Below, piece after piece: positions 1 to 7,000 of a stretch of DNA of 21,370 nucleotides. The notes beneath the pieces were generated by a model. That model had not been told where the DNA came from. It made no database searches and worked only from the letters and a program-made list of their open reading frames with translations. Origin of the DNA: CAYJXJ01 sp964374095 (lineage in GTDB: Bacteria; Elusimicrobiota; Elusimicrobia; UBA1565; UBA9628); contig CAYJXJ010000070.1 of assembly GCA_964374095.1 (NCBI GenBank), positions 1 to 21,370 of the forward strand, in the 5' to 3' direction. The stretch's first letter is position 1. Each line of letters opens with the position of its first letter. Made by a program: the position numbers and the translations under genes.

Positions 1-429
1 GGCCGTCCCGAACTGGCCGAGCGCGCCCTCGCGGGCGCTTTGAAAGGCCACCCCTGCGAGACGACCTATCAGGTGGCCTACATCAACCACTTGCTCAAAC
101 GCGCCGGCGGGATGACCGAGCCCGCCCTGCAGGACGACCTGCTCACAAGGGCCGCTGGCTGCGCCGACAAAGCCCTGGCATGCCGGCCCGGCTATTCCCT
201 GCCGCATTTCGCCGCCGGGGTGGTGGCCCTCACCCAGGCCCGCGCGGGGAGGAGCGACCGGCTCTCCGCGGCCGAGCGTGAGCTCGACTTCGCCATGGGG
301 CTCGATCCTAATTTCGTGCCGGTGCTGACGAGCCGCCGGGACGCGGCCTCTCTCAGGGGGGATCGGAAGCTTGAAAAGAGGCTTTCCGCGCGGATCGCCC
401 ACCTGCTCAAGCTTGCCCAAAGGCCGTAG
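1..429 (+). CDS. C-terminal part of a TPR-like protein (5' end outside window)
   Basis: The frame is open from the first base and stops with TAG at 427-429, so only the last 142 codons are visible. The sequence is alpha-helical and alanine/leucine-rich, with helix pairs such as AERALAGALKGHP and AERELDFAMGLDPNFVPVL. These resemble degenerate tetratricopeptide repeats, which usually mediate protein-protein contacts. A TTG at 40 could serve as a start, but the codons before it continue the same helical pattern, so a truncated gene is more likely. Large membrane glycosyltransferases or O-antigen ligases often end in such TPR tails, and a GT-C/TPR protein lies 1.8 kb downstream, but nothing here proves that link. 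It is directly followed by a broken DUF4143 remnant. TPR-like character is moderately sure; the function is unknown. Confidence 0.6.
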   Translation, partial: GRPELAERALAGALKGHPCETTYQVAYINHLLKRAGGMTEPALQDDLLTRAAGCADKALACRPGYSLPHFAAGVVALTQARAGRSDRLSAAERELDFAMGLDPNFVPVLTSRRDAASLRGDRKLEKRLSARIAHLLKLAQRP

Positions 430-747
430 GGAGGGAGAGGGAAGTCCTCACCGAAAAGTTCTACCTCTTCGACGTCGGGGTCGCCAACTACCTGGCTAGG
501 CGCGCGTGCCTTCCAGGAAGCGCCGGGTTCGGGAAGGCCTTCGAGCACATCATGCTCATGGAACTGCGCGCGTTCCAGGTCTACAAGAGCCCGGATCTGA
601 CGCTGGCCTACTGGCGAACCAGCTCCGGCCAGGAAGTCGACTTCATCCTGCCTGGAAACGGAGCCCCGAGTCGCGGCGAAGGGAATCGAAGTGCTGCCCT
701 GGAGGGTTTTTCCGGAGCGGCTCTGGGGCGGCGATTTCGGACTGTAA
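430..747 (+). pseudogene. Remnant of a DUF4143-type AAA ATPase (C-terminal fragment, frameshifted)
   Basis: Frame 3 from about 441 reads EKFYLFDVGVANYLARR, then FGKAFEHIMLMELRAF, YWRTSSGQEVDFIL. This is the typical order of the C-terminal DUF4143 region of archaeal/bacterial AAA ATPases, which often carry a nuclease-like E-VDF motif. After VDFIL (about 650) homology in this frame ends. The expected family C-terminus reappears in frame 1 from 679 as KGIEVLPWRVFPERLWGGDFGL and stops with TAA at 745-747. The sequence normally found between these parts is missing, so an internal deletion with frame change is inferred. The whole N-terminal P-loop ATPase domain is also absent; the fragment abuts the stop of the preceding gene. 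It is clearly non-functional as an ATPase. The fragment identity comes from recalled family motifs, not a search. Confidence 0.75.
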
Positions 748-827
748 GTCCCGCCGCCGTCAGCCTCCTGCCGAGCTTCGAGCAGTTTTCAGCTTAGAAT
801 GACCGGGTGGCGACGTATATTTTTGGG

Positions 828-854
828 TTCAGTGATGACTATTGAATCACTGAA
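828..854. repeat. 9-bp perfect inverted repeat at the toxin gene end
   Basis: TTCAGTGAT (828-836) and ATCACTGAA (846-854) are perfect reverse complements around a 9-nt loop. The toxin stop codon (847-849) lies in the right arm. No T-tract follows on the minus strand (it reads CCCAAAAATA), so it is not a standard intrinsic terminator. It may still act as a 3' RNA-stabilising hairpin. The rest of 748-846 shows no gene. Confidence 0.5.
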
Positions 855-1167
855 AAATATCCTCCGGGAATTGCCGCCTGCCGTGAAAGAGGGCGAGGAT
901 TTCAGCGCGGCGGTCATGGAAGTCATAGACAAGCCGGTAGTCCGCGATGATGAGTTCCCGAGGCGCCGGATGCTCATCGGAAAATTCCGGGACGACGCGC
1001 CCGGATTCTGGAAAAGTTCCCAGCCGGCCGGCGCGGCGGCGGATTTCCTGGGCGAAACGCGCCGCGGCTTGCGGAGAGCGTTCCTTGAGATAAAAGATGA
1101 TCCCGCGAAGGTCGCTTCGGGCGCGGGCGCTCCACGCCACCGGCGCCTTTACGGCGCCTGGAGCCAC
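847..1167 (-). CDS. RelE/ParE-family toxin
   Basis: This 106-residue basic protein has the RelE/ParE superfamily pattern. It has an N-terminal WSARARSDLRGIIFYLKE segment (helix 1 region), ARFAQEIRRRAGRL (helix 2), then beta strands with FPESGRVVPEF, PAPRELIIADYRLVYDF and EILALFHGRRQFP. Family members either cleave mRNA on the ribosome (RelE) or poison gyrase (ParE). The ELII-YRLVYDF strand order with the terminal GRR favours ParE-like, but the split cannot be settled here. It lies immediately downstream of a Phd/YefM antitoxin in the same operon. The GTG at 1165-1167 overlaps the antitoxin end by 19 nt; a second GTG at 1138-1140, nine codons later, begins right at the conserved VAWSARA segment and could be the true start. 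It is regulated through the antitoxin promoter. Confidence 0.85.
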   Translation of the reverse strand: MAPGAVKAPVAWSARARSDLRGIIFYLKERSPQAAARFAQEIRRRAGRLGTFPESGRVVPEFSDEHPAPRELIIADYRLVYDFHDRRAEILALFHGRRQFPEDIFQ

Positions 1168-1430
1168 TCCTGCATCTCCCGCATGACTTTCCGGTGCGGG
1201 TGGGTTCTTCCCTTGGCGACGTCGGTGCGGCCTGCGGCGATGGCGCGCGCGAACCGCCGGTCGTACTCCCTGTCCTCGTATTCCTGGACGTCCATCAGGA
1301 CGGCGACGGAGCGGCCGTTCTGGGTCAGGAGGAAGGGCTCCTTGGTCTTGCGCAGCCTGCGCAGAATGGCCGCCGCCTGCTTGCGGAAGTCCGATATGGG
1401 GGCGACGTTGCGCGCGGCGTTGAGTTCCAT
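1149..1430 (-). CDS. Phd/YefM-family antitoxin
   Basis: This 93-residue protein has the typical Phd/YefM N-terminal DNA-binding fold: VAPISDFRKQAAAILRRLRKTKEPFLLTQNGRSVAVLMDVQEYE. It includes the LTQNGRSVAVLM beta segment that is the family hallmark. The C-terminal part (REYDRRFARAIAAGRTDVAKG onward) is charged and would wrap the toxin. It starts with ATG at 1428-1430, with a strong Shine-Dalgarno (GGAGG, 1434-1438). It precedes and slightly overlaps the RelE/ParE toxin, the usual antitoxin-first order. Autorepression is expected from family knowledge, and the repeats around its promoter fit an operator. Confidence 0.9.
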   Translation of the reverse strand: MELNAARNVAPISDFRKQAAAILRRLRKTKEPFLLTQNGRSVAVLMDVQEYEDREYDRRFARAIAAGRTDVAKGRTHPHRKVMREMQEWLQAP

Positions 1431-1446
1431 GCCCCTCCGTAAATGA

Positions 1447-1509
1447 TACTTAATTCGGTACTTAAAGTGTACGCTAAGAAGTCGTGTTTGTCAAGCCCTC
1501 AGGGCTTGA
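1447..1509 (-). promoter_or_regulatory. Promoter and operator-like repeats of the Phd-RelE/ParE operon
   Basis: On the minus strand TTGACA (1489-1494) and TACACT (1466-1471) are separated by 17 bp, a near-consensus sigma-70 promoter. Two direct TACTTAA copies (plus strand 1447-1453 and 1459-1465), 12 bp apart, lie where transcription should start. A perfect palindrome of 9+1+9 bp, TCAAGCCCT-C-AGGGCTTGA (1491-1509), overlaps the -35 box. Both are good candidates for antitoxin binding. Unlike the other minus-strand genes, this one has a leader and a Shine-Dalgarno. Confidence 0.75.
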
Positions 1510-1654
1510 TGCAGGAAAATCGAAAGTAGATTTTGACCGTGCCGTTCCCGGGGAGGGTCGCTTACGTCGATAGCGCGGCCCGCGAGGCCGTAGGGGTTTT
1601 TTGTGCTCGAAAGGGGCCGAACTATTGGAAAGAGAATCGGAGCAGCCTTGACTC
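1510..1654. other. Non-coding spacer
   Basis: No supported gene. A small inverted repeat (AAAATC...GATTTT, around 1517-1535) and a T6 run at 1597-1602 are visible, but neither forms a convincing terminator or promoter. It may contain decayed 3' sequence of the truncated nucleotidyltransferase gene to its right. Confidence 0.4.
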
Positions 1655-1888
1655 CTAATTCCGAGCTGGCGGGAAGAAACGAAGAGGCCGGGCTTCGGGG
1701 AAAAATTTTAACTCCATATAGGCGTCAAAAGATTTCCGCTCGAATTGAACCACGAAGTCCAGATCGCTGTTCTTTCCGGCATGGCCTGTGGCATAGGAGC
1801 CGAATAGGCCCAATCTTTTGACTCCAAAACCGCGCACGGTCCCGCGATTGGCGGCCAAACTGCTTAAAATTTTTCTTCGGGTCAGCAT
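1655..1888 (-). pseudogene. Truncated MNT-type nucleotidyltransferase (MntA-like)
   Basis: The minus-strand product begins MLTRRKILSSLAANRG and contains VKRLGLFGSYATGHAGKNSDLDFVVQFE. This matches the minimal nucleotidyltransferase signature GSxxxGxxxxxSDxD, with the two metal-binding aspartates in SDLD. Such proteins form toxin-antitoxin pairs with HEPN RNases, in which MntA adenylylates and neutralises the HEPN toxin. After FDAYMELKFF the expected region leading to a third acidic residue (usually a G-x-x-VDLV segment) is missing. The protein ends after 77 residues in an unrelated RFFPPARN tail, shorter than the usual 95-110. No HEPN partner is visible on either side. It is therefore probably an orphaned, inactive remnant. 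The ATG is at 1886-1888. Confidence 0.75.
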
Positions 1889-2123
1889 GGGCCTAAAACG
1901 AACTCAAGCCAATGGTATCAATTACTAAAAGAACATTCATGGGGTCGCCGGGGAAGGGGTTGGGCGGCAATCGTTCCAGGAGTCAGTCCCGGGTAGCCTT
2001 GATGGCGCGCTGGACCGGATCGTCGAACGCGGAAAGAGTTCTGAGGGAGGCCCTGCCGACCGGAAGAAAATCAGGGCGCTCAGCCCGCCGGCAGGGTCCT
2101 ATTTTCTTGTAACAAAAGTCATA
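1889..2123. other. Non-coding or decayed spacer
   Basis: No convincing gene is seen. On the minus strand a reading frame with one in-frame TGA would give FDDPVQRAIKATRD, stop, then LLERLPPNPFPGD. It could be a decayed gene tail, but it matches no family I recognise. Confidence 0.35.
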
Positions 2124-2152
2124 TTGACATTCCCGGACCCCGGTGTTACCCT
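2124..2152 (+). promoter_or_regulatory. Candidate promoter of the giant reading frame
   Basis: TTGACA (2124-2129, perfect -35) is followed after 17 bp by TACCCT (2147-2152). It lies about 100 bp upstream of the first possible start codon in an AT-richer stretch. It is the best plus-strand promoter ahead of the GT-C coding region. The weak -10 keeps confidence moderate. Confidence 0.5.
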
Positions 2153-2256
2153 TCAAAGAGAAGCAATTCCTTAAGCAAATAAATGATAATCGCGGCCCCA
2201 ACGGCCGTCGGAGTCTTTAGCGTCTTCCCTGATTTGCTGGTATTGGGGTCCCCGCT

Positions 2257-4014
2257 TTGCAAGTAAATGCTTCCTGGAGGAGGACGGTTCTGGCTCCCGC
2301 GGCCTTGGTCGCCGCGGGGTGGCTCGCCTGGCAGGGCACCCTCCAGAACGGCTTCGTCTACGACGATGAGATTCTCATCGTCAAGAATGAGGCGATCCGG
2401 TCCCTGACGCCGGTCTCGAAGTTCCTCAAGCCCGAGTCCCAGTACGACGGCGCGGACAAAAGCCGGCACACGTGGCGGCCGCTCAGCGTCTTCTCCCACG
2501 CGCTCATTTACAAAGCCGCTGGACTTGATCCTCGCGCCTATCACTTGGCCAACATCGTCATCCACATCGCCAACAGCCTGCTCGCCTACGCCCTGATCCT
2601 GGCGTTGTTCGGGTCATTGCCGACGGCCTTTGCGACCGCGCTGGTGTTTGTCCTGCATCCCGCGCAAACCGAGGCCGTGGCCTGGGCGAGCGCGCAGTCG
2701 AACCTGCTGTATGTCCTTTTCTACTTGGCGGCGTTGCTGTCATTCAAATTCGGCCGCCGAGCCCCGTCCATGGTTTTTTTCTGTATGTCCCTCCTGTCCA
2801 AGGAATCCGCGGTCACGTTGCCGTTGGCCTTGCTCCTCTTTCATGGTTTTTTTCGCAGTACCGCTTCCAATCCGAATTCGACCGGCTCGTCGGCGGGATC
2901 GGGAAAAGATAAGGAAAAACAATCGCTATTTGCATTCCAGGCTCTACGTTCGGGAGCGCCGTACTTGCTTTTGGCGGTCCTCTACATCGCGCTTCGCGCT
3001 GGCGCCCTCGGCAAGACCGCGCAGACCGGCTACTGGGCCGGGGGCTTCATCCCGCAGATGCTCACCATGGCCAAGGGCATGGCGCTCTACGTCCGCATCG
3101 CCCTGTGGCCCGATCCGCTCAGCCTGGAGTATCTCTTCCCGGTCAAGCACGTCGTGGACCTCGAAGTGCTTGGCTCGATCGTGCTGTTGACGGGCCTGCT
3201 CGGTTTCGGCATCAGCCGCCTGCGCCGCGTCCCGGCCGGCAACGCCTCTCCCGAGGGCCGTCCGGGACGCTCGGCCTCCGGCCTCGACCGCGACCCTCGC
3301 GTCGGTCTGGGAATCCTCTTTTTCTTCCTCGCGCTCGGCCCGGTCTCCAACATCATCCCCATCAACACGGTCATCAACGAGCGCTACCTCTACCTGCCGA
3401 TCCTGGGATTGGCCCTGGCCATGGCGGCGATGTTGGAACGCCGCAAGGCCCTGGTCCCGGCCTTCGCCGCCGCGTGCGCCGTATACGCGCTCCTGACGGT
3501 TTCGCGCTCGCTCGACTGGAAAGACAGCCGGACCCTTCTTGCCGAGACCGTCAAGACCGCGCCGCAGTCCTCCCGAGTCCACTCCGGGATCGCCGACGCT
3601 CTGTTTCAGGCCGGCAAGATCCGGGAAGCGGCGGAGGAGTACCGCGTCGCTTTGGCCATCGAGCTGCGGCGCGATCCTTTGCTTGAGCGCGTCGGCGCTT
3701 TCGACTCCTGGCCGCCGGAGCTGCTGGACCGCGCGGGGGAGTACCGGCGGAGCCTCCAGCTTGCCGTCGAGCGGCCCCAGACCCTCGCCAATCTGGGCGC
3801 CCTCGCCTTGCGGTTGAGACAGCCGGAGAAGGCCCTGGGCTATCTCTTGCTTGCCCGTGAGATCGGCGCCGACGGGCCGGAGGCTTGGAATAACCTCGCG
3901 GTGGCTCTTGGTGAGACCGGCGAAACGGACGGGGCGATCGCGGAGTTGGAGGCGCTGCTGGCTCGTTATCCCGGAGACCGCAAGGCATTGCACAACCTCG
4001 CCATGTTCCGGGAG
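2257..4014 (+). other. Module: GT-C (TMTC/DUF1736-like) glycosyltransferase with TPR tail
   Basis: The features of the bacterial relatives of TMTC O-mannosyltransferases are present. They are: an acidic pair in the first external loop (GFVYDDEILIVKNEAI); HLANIVIHIANSLLAYAL; HPAQTEAVAWASAQSNLLYVLFYLAALL; LLSKESAVTLPLALLLF; and the conserved NTVINERYLYLPILGLAL. Alternating hydrophobic stretches predict about ten membrane helices. From about 3510 (LDWKDSRTLLAETVKTAP) the sequence becomes TPR-like, with clear units AWNNLAVALGETGETDGAIAE and KALHNLAMF. Family knowledge suggests transfer of a lipid-phosphate-linked sugar to proteins on the outer face of the inner membrane; the substrate cannot be told. 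A normal gene of this type would end soon after the last TPR, near 4015. Confidence 0.85.
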
Positions 4015-7000
4015 ACGCTCCTGTCGCCCGAGCTGGCGCGAAGCTTCCCGAGCCTGGGAGAGAAGTGGGCCGGGCTCTCGCGGTTGGCCTACCGGGAGAC
4101 CGCGGACGGCTTTGAGCCCGGCGGGTCGTGGGGAGGCCTCAAGCCCGAGGAGCGCGCGGCCCTGGAGGCGCTGGCCCGCCGTGAGTTAGGAACGCAGCAG
4201 AGCGACGAAATCCTCGATGCTCATCCCGGCCTTTCTAAGCAGAGCCCGCAACGTCCCGATGGCCAACTCGCGGTGATTGGGAACGACCAAGGTGGTCGTG
4301 GAATTCCCAACCCTTTTCTGAAGCACGATGTGGCTTCCGGATTGACGGACAAAGGAAAATCCTGCCCGGCCGAAAGTCTGAATGGCCTCCCCGGCCGAAA
4401 CGACCGGAAGGGGCATCGCCTAGACGGTGACTTCGAGAGTGGTAATCAGGGGATGCGATCCCAGGGCAAGGCGAATCTCGCTCTTGGACGCGGAACGAAT
4501 GTAGAGACTGACGGCCTCCCTGAGGTTGGAAAGGGCCTTCTCCACGGACCTGCCTTGGCTGGCCACGTCGAGTTCGGGGCACAGGGCGACATACCAGCGT
4601 CCCTCCCGCTCCACGATCGCCGAAAAACTGTAGCTCACGATTCCAGTATAACAGATGCTCCCGGGAGCCGCAAGGACGCGGGGAACGCGGCCGCCGCCCA
4701 ACGTTTCAAGGGTGTTACGATCCTTCCCCGGCGCTACGGCGAGCCTTACACGGTGCGCCTCGGAGACTCCTCCGTGTCGGTGCGTCCCCTGGGCGGGCGG
4801 CCGGCGCCGGGCCGGGTCTCGGGCGGGGCGGTGCTCTACGCCGGGGCCTATCCGGAGACGAGCGTCCTGCTCTCCGCTTCCGAGACCGAGGTCGAGGAGT
4901 TCTACTACCTGAGGTCGCCGGAGGCGCCGCGGGAGTTTCTCCAGGAACTGCGGCCGTCGGGGAGGATCAAGTCCTTCGCGCTCACGTCGGATGGCAACCT
5001 CGCGGCGCTCGACGCCTCGGGGACGCGGGTGCTGGAGTTGTCCCGGCCGGTGCTGATCGACGCGCGGGGACGGCGCCGGCTAGGCGCGTTTACGCTCTCT
5101 AGGCGCGTGGGCAAAGCCGACGGCATAGGCGGCGACCGGGACAAGCTCTCGGTGGACGCAGTCCACTGTCAATCTCACGCCCTCCAGGGTGTAGGCGCCC
5201 AGAAGCGGCTCGGACTCCGCGTCGCCGAACACCACCCAAGTGCCGGACTCCCGGCCCTTGACCCTGGCCGTGACCTCGGCCACCTTTCGGGACACAACGC
5301 GGCCATCCGCCAGCTTGAAGGGCCAGGACTCGGTGGGTTTGACGCCTATGCGGCGCAGGAGCGGAGCCGGGACCCAGGTGTAGGTGGCTCCGGCGTCCAC
5401 CAGCGCGTCGATGGAGAGCTTTCGCCCCTTGCGCGCGGGGTTGCCGATCTCGATGGGCTCGTGGAAGGTTCCCATACCCGCAGTATAGCACACGCCCCGG
5501 CGGCCCGCCATACCTTTGAAAAGAGACCAGGCAACTTCGAACTGAGAGCGGAAATACGAAGGGGCCGGCTTGCGCCGACCCCCGCTGACGATCCGCCAGG
5601 ATTACGAGTCCTGGAACTGCATGCTGACCATAGTATAGCAGATGCGCCGATTTTGTCAAGGTCTCGCCGCGCCCGCCAGGAATCGAACCCGGATCTTCAG
5701 CTTAGCATGCAGCCGCTCTATCCATTGAGCTACGGGCGCAGCACGGCGCGCCGAGCTCGTAACTCGGCGCCGGGGGAAATTTTAGCAAAAGGCCGAGGCG
5801 AGTCCGGGGTTTTCCTCGCCTTGTCCTTCGACGACCGGGGGCTCAAGTACCCGTTGCTCATCGATCCGGCGTGGCGCTATCCCGCTTCGCTCAACATGGG
5901 TTCGGCGCGAATGTTTGCGAGCGCCACGGTCCTGCCCAACGGCAAAGTATTGGTCGTGGGAGGCTGCAGCGCGTCCGGCTGCGTCTCTGGAACCGATGTC
6001 CTCTTCACCGCCGAGCTCTACGATCCCGCGTCCGGGACCTGGACCACGACCGGCATCCTGGGCAGCGGCCGCAGGCGGAGGCATTCGGCCACCCTCCTTC
6101 CCAACGGCACCGTCCTCATCGCCGGAGGCGACAACGGGGCCGATCCCGCCTACTTCACCACCGAGATTTACAATCCCGCGACGGAGTCCTTCAGCTCCGG
6201 AGGGATCATGACCTCGACGCGGACCGACCACCAGGCCGTCCTGCTCCAGGGCGGCCGGGTGCTCGTCATCGGGGGCTGCGGCGGGCTCGGCCAGGAATGC
6301 AACACCGCGGAGATCTACAACCCCGCCACGGATTCCTGGGCCACGACCGCGAACATGATCAACCGGCGCCGGGCTTTCCCCGCCATCCGATTGCGGGACG
6401 GGCGGGTGCTCGTCGCCGGCGGGGACAGGGGCGTGGGGGGCTGCGGGGCCAACGAGGTGATCCAGGCGGAGATCTTCGACCCGGCGGGAGGAGGCGGCGC
6501 CGGAACGTGGACCGCCACGGCCAACCTGAATAACTCGCGCTACGGAGACTCCGCGGTGCTCCTCCCAGACGGAAGGGTTTTGATCGCCGGGGCCTTCAAG
6601 TGCAGCACCTGCGGCGGACCTCCGGGCGAGATCTGGAATCCGGCTACCGGGACCTGGAGTACCGTCGCCAGCCCCGGCTCCATCCGTTCGGACGGCAACT
6701 CGGGCCACCTGTTGCCGGACGGCCGGGTTCTCCTCATCGGGGGCCAGGACGGCGGCTGCGGCGTCGGGGTGCACTCGACGACGAGAATCTATGATCCCGA
6801 CACCGCGACGTGGTCGGCGGGACCCACCATGGCCGAGAGGCGGCGAAACCACATCTCCGCGCTCCTGCCCAACGGTCAGGTGCTCGTCGCGGGCGGTTTC
6901 AACGTCTCCTTCGTCAACTCGGACTCGCAGCTCTATGACGTGGGGATGGGGACGTGGGCTGCCACGGGCGCCCTCAGCGCCCGTTTCATGCATAGCTCGA

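Larger units (their letters stand above)
4015..5094 (+). other. Module: split N-terminal region of the Kelch surface protein
   Basis: Two plus-strand segments look like pieces of one domain. The left piece (about 4075-4183) includes YRETADGFEPGGSWGGLKPEE. The middle piece (about 4696-5094) includes FKGVTILPRRYGEPYTVRLGD, GGAVLYAGAYPETSVLLSAS, EVEEFYYLRSPEAPREF and RPVLIDARGRRRLGAF. The style matches the domain that precedes propellers or repeats in large secreted proteins, where it ends in a DP-W motif. Here that ending (YPLLIDPAWRYP) appears only at about 5850, after a second interruption. The hicBA block separates the first two pieces and the protease/RNA block separates the second from the end. 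No signal peptide precedes it. Confidence 0.6.

Noticed and set aside
1576..1602. Plus-strand intrinsic terminator (CGGCC/GGCCG then T6)
   Set aside because: The stem is only 5 bp, 6 nt separate it from the T-run, and no plus-strand gene ends just upstream.
4189..4688. GGAACGC at 4189-4195 and 4682-4688 as a target-site duplication around hicBA
   Set aside because: The left copy lies within the end of hicA, the spacing is not a multiple of three, and 7 bp is easily found by chance in GC-rich DNA.
493..5108. CTAGGCGCG copies at 495-503, 5080-5088 and 5099-5107 as a recombination site
   Set aside because: The copies lie in unrelated contexts (a DUF4143 remnant and the end of the protease gene) with no further shared flank. 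It was kept only as a curiosity.
5589..5625. Second tRNA, Thr(CGT), suggested by an anticodon-arm-like hairpin
   Set aside because: No acceptor, D or T arm can be formed around it, and it lies just after a promoter and before a terminator. A small RNA fits better.
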